Of a DNA stretch of 64,000 nucleotides, positions 8,936 to 17,231 are shown piece after piece. Below the pieces are notes generated by a model. That model did not search any database and had not been told where the DNA came from. It was given only the letters and a program-made list of their open reading frames with translations. Every line of letters begins with the position of its first letter. Position 1 is the first letter of the stretch. Position numbers and translations under genes: made by a program. The DNA comes from Desulfobacter curvatus DSM 3379 (GTDB lineage Bacteria; Desulfobacterota; Desulfobacteria; Desulfobacterales; Desulfobacteraceae): the NCBI RefSeq assembly GCF_000373985.1, contig NZ_KB893013.1, forward strand, positions 1-64,000, written 5' to 3'.

Positions 8936-9670
8936 TTATTTAATTAAGGCCATCCTGCGCCTCAAAAATGCAATCTGGGTCTGGAGAGGCAGATTCTTGG
9001 GGCAGTGATCTTCGCACCCCAGAAGGGTCATGCAGCCAAACACCCCATCATCATCACCGATGATCTCGTAAAATTCTTCATCCGTCCGATTGTCCCTGGG
9101 ATCCAGATAAAACCGGGCCAGGCGCATGAAACCCACGGCGGACAAAAAATTCGGACGCATCCGTTTTGTCGCGCAGGCAGACACACAGCACCCGCACTCT
9201 ATGCAACGTTCCAACTCATATACCTCATCCATGATATCGGGGTCCATAGGTTCTTCCAGCTTGTTAATATCCATATCATCAGTTTCAATATCATGAATCC
9301 AGGATTCCACCCGCTCGCTCATGGCCTGCATGAATTTACCCGTGTTCACGGACAGATCACCGATGAGCTCAAATCCCGGCAGGGGCAACAGGGTAATATG
9401 CCCATCTTCAAACTTTGACGTCAAGGTCCGGCAGGCCAGATCCGGTTTACCGTTAATCACCATTCCGCAGGAACCGCACATCCCGGCCCGGCAGACAAAA
9501 TCAACTTGCAAAGACGGGTCCTGTTGCTCCCGGATCTCATTTAATGCAATGAAAATGGTCATCCCCGGGGCTTCAGAGATCTCATAGGTTTCCATGCGCG
9601 GCGTGCCGCCCTTTTTTTGGGGGTTGTACCGAAATATCTCAAATTTTAAAATTCTGCCGTCTTGGTCCAT
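8936..9670 (-). CDS. sdhB: Succinate dehydrogenase/fumarate reductase iron-sulfur subunit
   Basis: 244 aa. The N-terminal plant-type ferredoxin domain has CRAGMCGSCG plus a downstream Cys in LACRT for the [2Fe-2S] cluster. The C-terminal domain has CIECGCC and later GCEDHCP for the [4Fe-4S] and [3Fe-4S] clusters. It carries electrons between the flavin of SdhA and the haems of SdhC at the cytoplasmic side of the membrane. It starts 3 bp after the sdhA stop, so the two are translationally linked. The sequence is of the Wolinella FrdB type. Confidence 0.95.
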   Translation of the reverse strand: MDQDGRILKFEIFRYNPQKKGGTPRMETYEISEAPGMTIFIALNEIREQQDPSLQVDFVCRAGMCGSCGMVINGKPDLACRTLTSKFEDGHITLLPLPGFELIGDLSVNTGKFMQAMSERVESWIHDIETDDMDINKLEEPMDPDIMDEVYELERCIECGCCVSACATKRMRPNFLSAVGFMRLARFYLDPRDNRTDEEFYEIIGDDDGVFGCMTLLGCEDHCPKNLPLQTQIAFLRRRMALIK

Positions 9671-9673
9671 TAT

Positions 9674-11644
9674 TTATATATACCCCCTGCCGATACGCTC
9701 GTTTTTGCCTTTAAATTTTTCCGGGATGGAAGTGGGATTAAGCAACTCCTGCATCTCAAAGCGGTCTGCCTTTTTGTTGCTCTTTTTGATCTCTTGGATT
9801 TCGGTCTCACGTTTTTTTGTATCCGGATGGTAAATGGTCTTGTCCTCACCATACCCCCTGGCACCCGGCGGCATCTCCATCTTCATGACATCCAGCTGTT
9901 CATAGGAGACTTTCGGCAGATCTGCTTCGGCGTCCACCCAGACGGTCAGGGTGCGCTTGAGCCAGTCGCGATCGTTTCTTTCCGGGAAATCTTCCCGGGC
10001 ATGGGCCCCGCGGCTTTCGGTTCTCAGCAAAGCACCATAGGCCACGCACTGGGCTAGTTTGATCATCTTAGGTACCCGGATCGCCTCCACAAGCTCGGGA
10101 TTGGCAGAAGAGGTTTTATTCCGCAAGGCGATACTTTTTGCCCGCTGGTTAAGTGCTTTGAGCGCGTCCACAGCCTGTTCCAAATCCGATGCGTTGCGAA
10201 AAACCCCCACCTTGTCCGTCATAATCTTCTGCATCTCTGATTTCAGCCGGAAGGGATTTTCTCCATACTCCCGGGTGAGCAGGTCGCCAATCTTTTTTTC
10301 CTCACGGTTCACAAAGTGTTCAATGGTGGTGGTGGAAATTTTCAGGCTGTTGCCGGCACAATAGTCCGCCACAAATTCGCCGACGATCATGCCGGCCACA
10401 ACGGTTTCGGCAACAGAGTTGCCACCCAGGCGATTAAACCCGTGCAGGTCCCAGCATGCGGCTTCACCGGCTGAAAACAATCCCTTAAGGGTTGGACTTT
10501 CACCCGTGGCCTTGGTTCTGATCCCGCCCATGGAATAGTGCTGGGTGGGTCTTACCGGAATGTATTCCGAAACAGGATTAATGCCCAGAAAGGTTTCGCA
10601 GATCTCTTTAAACTCGCGCAGGTTTTTTTCGATATGCGCGCGGCCCAAAAGGGTGATGTTCAGCCAGAGATGCTCTCCGTAGGGGGACGGGACTCCTTTA
10701 CCCTTTTTCATGTGCTCAATCATGCGCCGGGACACAACGTCCCGGGAGGCCAGCTCTTTTTTATCGGGCTCGTAGTCGCGCATGAACCGGTGCATGTTTC
10801 TATCCAGAAGCACACCGCCCTCCCCCCGGCACGCTTCGGAGGCCGGAAGACCCACCGGCACAATACCAGTGGGATGAAACTGGACCGCTTCCATATTCCC
10901 CAGGGTGGCAATGCCGGTTTCCAAAGCAATTGCGCAGCCAATGCCTTCGGAAATCAAGGCATTGGTGGAAACGGCATAAAGCCTGCCGTAACCGCCTGTG
11001 GCAATGGTAGTGGCCTTGGCAATATAGGCAATCAGTTCACCGGTGATCAGATCCCGGACCACGGCACCGTAACACACGCCATCTTCGTGAATCAGGGCAA
11101 TGGCCTCTTTTCTTTCATGAACAGGGATCTCCATCTGGATGGCCTTGTTGCCCATGGTATACAGCATGGTGTGGCCGATACCATCGGCGGTAAAACAGGT
11201 GCGCCACTTTTGGGTACCACCAAGATTCCGGGCTGTGATCAGGCCATGGGCCTCATGCTTTTCAGTGATGGTTTCCCTCTTGCCGTCAACAATGATTTCC
11301 TTGTCTCCCTCCCGGACCCTGGACCAGGGCACACCCCAGGCAGAAAGCTGGCGAACGGCTTTGGGCGCGGTGTTAACAAACATTCTGACCACATCCTGGT
11401 CACACCCCCAGTCAGCACCTTGAACCGTGTCTGCAAAGTGAATATCTTCATCGTCCCCTTCGCCTTTGACGCAAGCGCCAAGGCTTGCCTGCATACCGCC
11501 TTGGGCCGCTGCAGATTGAGAGCGTTTGGCAGGCGTCAGGGAGAGAATAATGGAATCATAACCCCTTTGCCTGGCTGCAATGGCGACGCGAAGCCCTGCC
11601 AGGCCGCCGCCGATAATAAGTGAGTCCGTATATATGATATTCAT
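9674..11644 (-). CDS. sdhA: Succinate dehydrogenase/fumarate reductase flavoprotein subunit
   Basis: 656 aa, matching the epsilonproteobacterial-type FrdA length. The FAD-binding motif IGGGLAGLRVA is at the N terminus; catalytic-region motifs include HPTGIVPVG, RRMIEHMKKGKG and QHYSMGGIRT. It interconverts succinate and fumarate at its FAD. The striking feature is RSQSAAAQGGMQ at residues 41-52. Gln43 (codon CAA, 11516-11518) takes the place of the His that carries covalent FAD (His43 in Wolinella, His44 in E. coli). FAD may therefore be bound non-covalently, which in E. coli FrdA mutants impairs succinate oxidation more than fumarate reduction. RBS AGAGGAAG; 15 bp after sdhC. Confidence 0.95.
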   Translation of the reverse strand: MNIIYTDSLIIGGGLAGLRVAIAARQRGYDSIILSLTPAKRSQSAAAQGGMQASLGACVKGEGDDEDIHFADTVQGADWGCDQDVVRMFVNTAPKAVRQLSAWGVPWSRVREGDKEIIVDGKRETITEKHEAHGLITARNLGGTQKWRTCFTADGIGHTMLYTMGNKAIQMEIPVHERKEAIALIHEDGVCYGAVVRDLITGELIAYIAKATTIATGGYGRLYAVSTNALISEGIGCAIALETGIATLGNMEAVQFHPTGIVPVGLPASEACRGEGGVLLDRNMHRFMRDYEPDKKELASRDVVSRRMIEHMKKGKGVPSPYGEHLWLNITLLGRAHIEKNLREFKEICETFLGINPVSEYIPVRPTQHYSMGGIRTKATGESPTLKGLFSAGEAACWDLHGFNRLGGNSVAETVVAGMIVGEFVADYCAGNSLKISTTTIEHFVNREEKKIGDLLTREYGENPFRLKSEMQKIMTDKVGVFRNASDLEQAVDALKALNQRAKSIALRNKTSSANPELVEAIRVPKMIKLAQCVAYGALLRTESRGAHAREDFPERNDRDWLKRTLTVWVDAEADLPKVSYEQLDVMKMEMPPGARGYGEDKTIYHPDTKKRETEIQEIKKSNKKADRFEMQELLNPTSIPEKFKGKNERIGRGYI

Positions 11645-11659
11645 TGGGCTTCCTCTTTC

Positions 11660-13018
11660 CTAGAAAGTTTCTTGCGGAGCATGACCGCCTTCAATAATGT
11701 GATGGACATCTCCTTCGACGGCGTGTTCTTCGGACTCCGAAGGCCCGGTTTCATTGGAAGTCGCCTCATGGGCGGCGTCATCATCGCCTGCAACGCCTTC
11801 CTGGATTTCTTTCTGGATTCCTTCTTGGATTGCGGCCTGAATTGCTGCCTGGATTGCTTCCTGGACGTCGCCCGGATCATCCACCGCATCTTCGTGGACA
11901 GATTCAAATTCCTGAGCGGCAGGCGCGCTGTCATGGGTCATGGATTCTTCAATAGGGGAAGCGGCTTGTTCATGAACGGCTTCAGTATCAGGCAAATTTT
12001 CATGAAACGTTTCCTCTGCTTCAGGCTCAGCCTCATGGACGACTTCATCATCACTTGCGGCTTCTTCCTGGTTTTCTACCTGAATTCCTTCCTGGACGTC
12101 ACCCGGATCATCCACCGCGTCTTCGTGGGCAGATTCAAATTCCCGGACGACAGGCGCGCCGTCATGGGTCATGGGTTCTTCAATGGGGGGAGCGGCTTGT
12201 TCATGAACGGCTTCAATATCAGGCGACGCTTCATGGAACGTACGCTCTACCGGAGGCTCAGCCTCATAGATCTGAGCCCTGGTGGTAAACTGATCGGGTC
12301 CCTGATCCTTATGGCCCAGACCAATAATCACAAAAGCCAGAAGCGAGAGAAGCCCTGCGGACAGAAAAAAAATGATCAGCTTGTTTCGCAAATTTTTCAA
12401 TCTTGTCCGATTCTTTCTGGCCTGTTGATAATCAGCCCCCTGGAACCACCCCCATTTCATACACAGCCGATAAAGACCGATGTTGCCGTGAAGCACCGCG
12501 CACACCAGCAGAATCAGGTAGACAAACCACATATTTTCAGCCACCACCCTGTCGGCGCACAGGTAGGCATCAATGGAACCCGGATGTGTAAGCATGGAGT
12601 AAAGATGAACAGATCCTGCAAAAAACATCATAAAACCGGTCAGGGCTTGGATATACCATAAATTGGTATCCTGATGTTTCATCATGGCCATCTGATCCTT
12701 TATAATACGGTGCTGTTTCCAGGAAATGGGTAATTTCCTGATACCCAGCAACGCATGGACGATAAAAACGGAAAAGATAACAACCACGACGAAAAATACG
12801 ACCATTAGGTAACCATGTCCGATGTTGGACAAGAATGCAACTTCAATATTTTGGGATACCCAGTTAAAAGCCCGCGGCCCAAAGATGATGACGGCGTTCA
12901 AAACGATGTGCACACACACGAACAGCCCCAGAACAAGACCGGTAAAGCTCTGGAGAAAATCCAGCCGGGCCGGAAGCCTGCTCTTTTGCTTATTTAATTC
13001 ACTGGCGTAGCTTTCCAA
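11660..13018 (-). CDS. sdhC: Succinate dehydrogenase/fumarate reductase dihaem cytochrome b with acidic repeat tail
   Basis: 452 aa, against about 255 for the usual family member. Residues 1-240 form the five-helix dihaem cytochrome b. The axial-ligand His positions 37, 88, 138 and 177 keep the spacing of Wolinella FrdC 44, 93, 143 and 182. The residue two before the last ligand is Val175, where Wolinella has the E-pathway Glu180. After helix V, residues 250-452 are a hydrophilic Glu/Asp-rich extension containing two imperfect copies of a 63-residue unit (251-313 and 328-390), then a short AIQ-type repeat. The extension should face the cytoplasm or periplasm depending on helix V; its role is unknown. 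First gene of the sdhCAB operon. Confidence 0.93.
   Translation of the reverse strand: MESYASELNKQKSRLPARLDFLQSFTGLVLGLFVCVHIVLNAVIIFGPRAFNWVSQNIEVAFLSNIGHGYLMVVFFVVVVIFSVFIVHALLGIRKLPISWKQHRIIKDQMAMMKHQDTNLWYIQALTGFMMFFAGSVHLYSMLTHPGSIDAYLCADRVVAENMWFVYLILLVCAVLHGNIGLYRLCMKWGWFQGADYQQARKNRTRLKNLRNKLIIFFLSAGLLSLLAFVIIGLGHKDQGPDQFTTRAQIYEAEPPVERTFHEASPDIEAVHEQAAPPIEEPMTHDGAPVVREFESAHEDAVDDPGDVQEGIQVENQEEAASDDEVVHEAEPEAEETFHENLPDTEAVHEQAASPIEESMTHDSAPAAQEFESVHEDAVDDPGDVQEAIQAAIQAAIQEGIQKEIQEGVAGDDDAAHEATSNETGPSESEEHAVEGDVHHIIEGGHAPQETF
11849..12268 (-). repeat. Two-copy coding tandem repeat in sdhC tail (231-bp period)
   Basis: Copies at 12268-12080 and 12037-11849 encode imperfect 63-residue units sharing motifs such as EAVHEQAA, PIEE, THD and EDAVDDPGDVQE. 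The spacing is 77 codons. The nucleotide similarity is obvious too, which points to a fairly recent duplication and possible length variation among strains. Confidence 0.85.
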
Positions 13019-13451
13019 TATAGAAGCCTCCTTGGTGTTATCGTTTTAAATGCATCATTAGCAGATCTGCCTATACTCCTACAAACATGAACATTGTTTT
13101 TTTTCAAATGCATTTATTCTATCATTCAGGTTCCGCTTGACCCTGAGATGAGATAATGATGCCGGTTTCTCCCATCCGGCCCGTAAGACGCAGTCAACCC
13201 TCGTAATAAATCCAAACTGCGGGTTTTGTCAAATATTTATTGTCAAATACCCTGCCTTAAAAAACATCAGTGAAGTTTCTCATCAAGTGCCCCATGATTT
13301 TACCGGAAAGCATTCCTGAATTACCCAAAATGACTGGGGTATTTTGTTTTTTCTTGAAGTTTTACCCTTGATGCGCAACAATAAGAAAATTCATTTCCAA
13401 CCTGGATGAATCTTGATAAAAGGCGCCGTTTTAAGTTGCAGTAGGGTTGGT
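13019..13451. other. Divergent intergenic region between sdhC and the DUF342 gene
   Basis: About 430 bp between divergent genes. Apart from the sdh promoter I see no conserved element, repeat or small gene. A plus-strand frame opening at a TTG at 13413 would extend the DUF342 gene, but it lacks a ribosome site. Confidence 0.5.
13204..13232 (-). promoter_or_regulatory. Predicted sigma-70 promoter of sdhCAB
   Basis: On the minus strand, TTGACA (13232-13227), a 17-bp spacer and TTATTA (13209-13204) form a good sigma-70 promoter about 185 bp upstream of sdhC. A second TTGACA lies a further 15 bp upstream. The leader is long enough to hold regulatory sites, but I recognise none. Confidence 0.5.
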
Positions 13452-15524
13452 ATGCTGCAGCAATATGATTTCTCATTTAATACGACGATCCATATGCTAG
13501 AAAAACTTGCCTTACAAAAAAAATTCATTACAGACGCGCAGTGCGCACAAGCAATGGAAGCATGTCGTAACGCAGCGAACCTTGATCTTGCGTTAAAGAA
13601 CTATTTTGAAAAAGAAAAAATTCTTACCGACAAACAGATGAAGGCGCTTCTGGCCAGCTATACTGCGTTAAAAACCATTCAGAAAAATCAGGTATTCGGA
13701 AATTGTGCCGTTGACCTGGGTATTGTCAGTAAAGAACAGTTCCTTGGGGAAATGACCCGGCAGACAAACAAACTTGCGGGAAAAAAACAACCGGAGCTTA
13801 TCTGTAAAATATGGATACAAGACCAGACACTTAACCAGGAACAATACCAGGAGATTATACAGCAGCTTCAAAGAAAACAGGCGCCCCTGGGCACTGCCCG
13901 GCCATCCAAATCTGTGGCAGACCCTGGGCCCCAACAGACTGATTTCTCCCTGGACAGCGAGCTTGACTGCGGCCTGGTGCTGAATGTTGATGCCTCCGGC
14001 ATGACGGCTTTTATAAGAAAAACCGATACGTTTAAAGATACGGTGACTGCAGCAGAAATCATTGAACAACTGGAGGATAACGGCATCACTTACGGTCTGG
14101 TTAAATCCTCTGAGGTGGAAAAATTCATAGATTCCTCGGGATTCAGGACCAAGCCGTTCCGGGTTGCGCGGGGAGCGGCCCCGGTACCGGGCAAGGATGC
14201 CAGGATCGAATATTTTTTTGAAACAGACCATCTCAAGGCCGGGGGTATTGATGAAGACGGCAATATTGATTTCAAAGACAGGGGCCCTATCCCCTGGGTG
14301 AAAAAAGGAAGTCTGCTGGCAAAAAAATTCCCCATGATTGAAGCCGCTGAGGGCAGGAATATCTTTGACCAGGTTCTTGATGTTCCTGGGGTGGCCGACA
14401 GGGCGCTGAAATACGGCACAGGGGTTACCCGGTCTTCCGACGGCCTTAGACTTTATGCCGAAATAAACGGGACACCGACACTTGACCGATCTAACAAAAT
14501 TCAGGTAAGCCATGCCTTTACTGTGCCCAATGATGTCAATTTCGAAACCGGGCACATTGACTATGACGGAGATATCGTCATTAAAGGTTCACTCAAGGCG
14601 GGATTCAAAGCCGTGGGGCATGTGGTCCGCGTCGACACGGTGGACGGCGGAGAAATCCGGGCCACAGGAGATGTTACGGTTCTCAACGGGATGATCGGCG
14701 GCAGTGTATATGCCCGGGGCAATGTCAGCATAAGATTTGTACAGAACTCCACGATTTACTGCCTGGGCAACCTCACCGTGGACAAAGAGATTCTGGATAG
14801 CCGAATCATTGCCTCCGGTGCGGTAATCATCAAAAAGGGAGAAATCATCTCTTCGGACATCACTTGCAACAAAGGGCTTTTCACCCAGCACCTGGGTACC
14901 GAGAAATCCGTGCCCAACACCATTACCTTTGGTGTTGACACCTTCACTGCCCGGGAACTGAAAAATATCCACGACCGCATTGAACACGCGATGGACGGAC
15001 AGGAATATATCCACGAAAAACTGGCGTCGCTGTCTGAAGAGCTTTCCCGGGAAACAAAAAATACATTGAGACTGGTTCACGAAATCGACAGGGCAAGACA
15101 CGAAAACTTTTTGTTGTCAAAAAACCAGGAGGATCCCACCGCACGCGGGTTTAAATCCCAGGTACAGGTGAACAGCCGGCTGCTGGTGCGTTTGGACAAA
15201 GAGCTGAACCATCTGCTTGACCGTATTGAGAAAAAAAAGAAACAGAGAGAAGAATTCGAGACTGAATTAAGCCGGCTGGAAATAACCCTTGAAAAACTGA
15301 GAAGCGAACAAAGCAATTTCACCCGGTGGCAGCAACGCAACCCAGGGGTCGCCCAGGCGGTTGTCTCAGGTCAGGTCATCCAGGGGACCATGATAAACGG
15401 CCCGGATGCTTCCATGGAAATTCTTGAGGTCAAAAATAATGTTAAAATTTTTCAAACTCTTGTCACCAAAGATGAGGACACTGTATTGGGAATAGACATC
15501 GTTGACAATACTAGACGAAAATAA
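13452..15524 (+). CDS. DUF342/FapA family protein
   Basis: About 690 aa from the ATG at MLQQYDFS (a TTG 39 bp upstream is possible but has no ribosome site). Residues up to about 170 form a charged helical region unlike the core family. The middle 350 residues are the DUF342 beta-helix-like domain, with repeated GDV/GSV/GNV-type turns and the FGVDTF segment. Next comes a long coiled coil (near 510-620) and a short C-terminal beta segment. DUF342/FapA proteins bind polymers or peptides and have been linked to flagellar or membrane sensing; the exact role is unknown. It overlaps the next gene by 23 bp, suggesting translational coupling. Confidence 0.75.
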   Translation: MLQQYDFSFNTTIHMLEKLALQKKFITDAQCAQAMEACRNAANLDLALKNYFEKEKILTDKQMKALLASYTALKTIQKNQVFGNCAVDLGIVSKEQFLGEMTRQTNKLAGKKQPELICKIWIQDQTLNQEQYQEIIQQLQRKQAPLGTARPSKSVADPGPQQTDFSLDSELDCGLVLNVDASGMTAFIRKTDTFKDTVTAAEIIEQLEDNGITYGLVKSSEVEKFIDSSGFRTKPFRVARGAAPVPGKDARIEYFFETDHLKAGGIDEDGNIDFKDRGPIPWVKKGSLLAKKFPMIEAAEGRNIFDQVLDVPGVADRALKYGTGVTRSSDGLRLYAEINGTPTLDRSNKIQVSHAFTVPNDVNFETGHIDYDGDIVIKGSLKAGFKAVGHVVRVDTVDGGEIRATGDVTVLNGMIGGSVYARGNVSIRFVQNSTIYCLGNLTVDKEILDSRIIASGAVIIKKGEIISSDITCNKGLFTQHLGTEKSVPNTITFGVDTFTARELKNIHDRIEHAMDGQEYIHEKLASLSEELSRETKNTLRLVHEIDRARHENFLLSKNQEDPTARGFKSQVQVNSRLLVRLDKELNHLLDRIEKKKKQREEFETELSRLEITLEKLRSEQSNFTRWQQRNPGVAQAVVSGQVIQGTMINGPDASMEILEVKNNVKIFQTLVTKDEDTVLGIDIVDNTRRK

Positions 15525-17211
15525 AGTCCAAAGGTTCCGGGACAGACTGTATACCCATGACATGCCGAAAATCATGCGCCAGGGGGATGAAGGCTTAACA
15601 CCTGTAAAAAAATACCCCGAAGACGAAGACGGTTATCCCCTTGTCCCCATCAAACGGATTTCCCGTTTTTTCCTTGAAGAAATTGGAAAAGCACAATTTG
15701 TACTGGCGGACCAGCATATCGAGGAGCTTTATAAGCTGTTTAAGATGCTGATCGAAGATCTGCCGAAGGTTTCATTTGATGTAGGGGGCAGCATTGACCA
15801 GGAGGACATCCAGGACGCGGACAATAAAACAACCATTGAATTTCTCACCACCAATGTCATCATTACCTATTTTTACCTGGTAAAATCCAATCTGGGAAAC
15901 CAGGACGACAGCCTGCTTAACCCTGATATGCAGTCCATTATCAAACAAAGCACAGCAGGCAAGGATTATAAGCCCCTTGTATCCAACACCCTGAAAGGGC
16001 TTATTTTCAGCCTTGCCCAAGATAAGGCATGGTTTGAATATATCGAAGATATTAATGAGGCGGACCTGGTCTGCCGGCTGGCCGGTGCCAGACTGCCGAG
16101 TATGGAAAAGACAACCCTGGGTGCTATTACCGACAAATCCCGGCAGGAGATCGCCGGGTACAATGAGATGTTTACCAAACTGCTGCAGACCCGAGCCCGA
16201 ATCGTAACCAGCCAGGAAAACCAAAAAGAGTACTTCAAGTCCATGGAAAAACTGGATACCGCCATATATGGTACATTAAAAAAAATGGACCGATTCCTGG
16301 AGATGGCTTATAGATTGAGTCAAATTCTGGATATTCCTTCCAGATCCATCATCGGCGATACATTTTCCAAACTCAGGCAGAATATGCTGTGGCTGTTTTT
16401 CGACGTATGGCCCAAAGCGCTTGAACCGGGGAACATGCCGCACCAGGTAGCGGTTTCCGCCCTGAGGCACAGGATGAATATTCTGTTCAATGGACCCCAC
16501 ATTACACGATTCTGCCGGGAATTTACCCAGAGCCCGGCATTCCAGCCTCCGGTGAATGATCTCTTCCAGCAGATGTTCAAGGGGCTTGTAAAAAGAATTA
16601 ATCTGGTATCCATGGAAGAAGGCGACAGCATTACCGGCCTGGCATGGGTGGAAAGGGCGTTATTTGAAATCCGGCGGGCCATGGAAAACCTTGATCCGGA
16701 TGAATCCAGATTTACCGATGAAAAAAAAGAGGTAAAAAATGCGTATATTGCATTGATTTTTAAAACCGACTTTGAATCTTTGGACGCGGTTTTAGATCTT
16801 TGTGACATGATCTGTGACGTAACCCATGACACGGACCGGGAAATCATGGTTGACATACGGGCCGCACTCATGAAAAAAAGTTTTTTTACCCTTGAAGGAT
16901 ATGCCGCTAAAAAGGTAACCCCCAAGGACGCCATTCCACAAATTAGTAGACGGTTCCAGGCGTTTGCCGTCCATTACCGGCCCCAACGGGAATTTTACCG
17001 GATATTTTTTGATACCTATTTCATTTCCAAACCCAGGCCCAAGGTCCCCCATTTTACTCATTTTTTTACAAGCAACAGGTACTTTGCCCAGGCCATGCTT
17101 ATGCATTTTGCAGACGACAGCGCCATGAAAGACCTTTTGCCGGTATCCTATATTCAAAAAGCGAAGCACCTGCTTGTGGATCTTTTAAAAAAAATCAAGG
17201 CTCCGGCCTGA
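15502..17211 (+). CDS. Conserved hypothetical protein, coupled to DUF342 gene
   Basis: 569 aa, soluble and mostly alpha-helical by eye, with no transmembrane segment, signal peptide or motif I recognise. The start is a TTG inside the 3' end of the DUF342 gene, with GGGAA about 9 bp upstream. An ATG at 15562 (MPKIMRQ) is the alternative. The overlap implies the two proteins are made together and probably act together. I do not assign a function. Confidence 0.6.
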   Translation: MTILDENKVQRFRDRLYTHDMPKIMRQGDEGLTPVKKYPEDEDGYPLVPIKRISRFFLEEIGKAQFVLADQHIEELYKLFKMLIEDLPKVSFDVGGSIDQEDIQDADNKTTIEFLTTNVIITYFYLVKSNLGNQDDSLLNPDMQSIIKQSTAGKDYKPLVSNTLKGLIFSLAQDKAWFEYIEDINEADLVCRLAGARLPSMEKTTLGAITDKSRQEIAGYNEMFTKLLQTRARIVTSQENQKEYFKSMEKLDTAIYGTLKKMDRFLEMAYRLSQILDIPSRSIIGDTFSKLRQNMLWLFFDVWPKALEPGNMPHQVAVSALRHRMNILFNGPHITRFCREFTQSPAFQPPVNDLFQQMFKGLVKRINLVSMEEGDSITGLAWVERALFEIRRAMENLDPDESRFTDEKKEVKNAYIALIFKTDFESLDAVLDLCDMICDVTHDTDREIMVDIRAALMKKSFFTLEGYAAKKVTPKDAIPQISRRFQAFAVHYRPQREFYRIFFDTYFISKPRPKVPHFTHFFTSNRYFAQAMLMHFADDSAMKDLLPVSYIQKAKHLLVDLLKKIKAPA

Positions 17212-17231
17212 GCCCCCGGAAAGAAAAAACC

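Noticed and set aside
10538..11623. Long open frame (361 codons) antisense to sdhA
   Set aside because: It mirrors a clearly coding sdhA with all family motifs; the frame has no ribosome site and its product is low-complexity and unlike any protein.
11672..12661. Plus-strand frame of 329 codons rich in Arg/Phe/Leu opposite sdhC
   Set aside because: It is the antisense image of the acidic repeat region; no start signal and no homology that I recognise.
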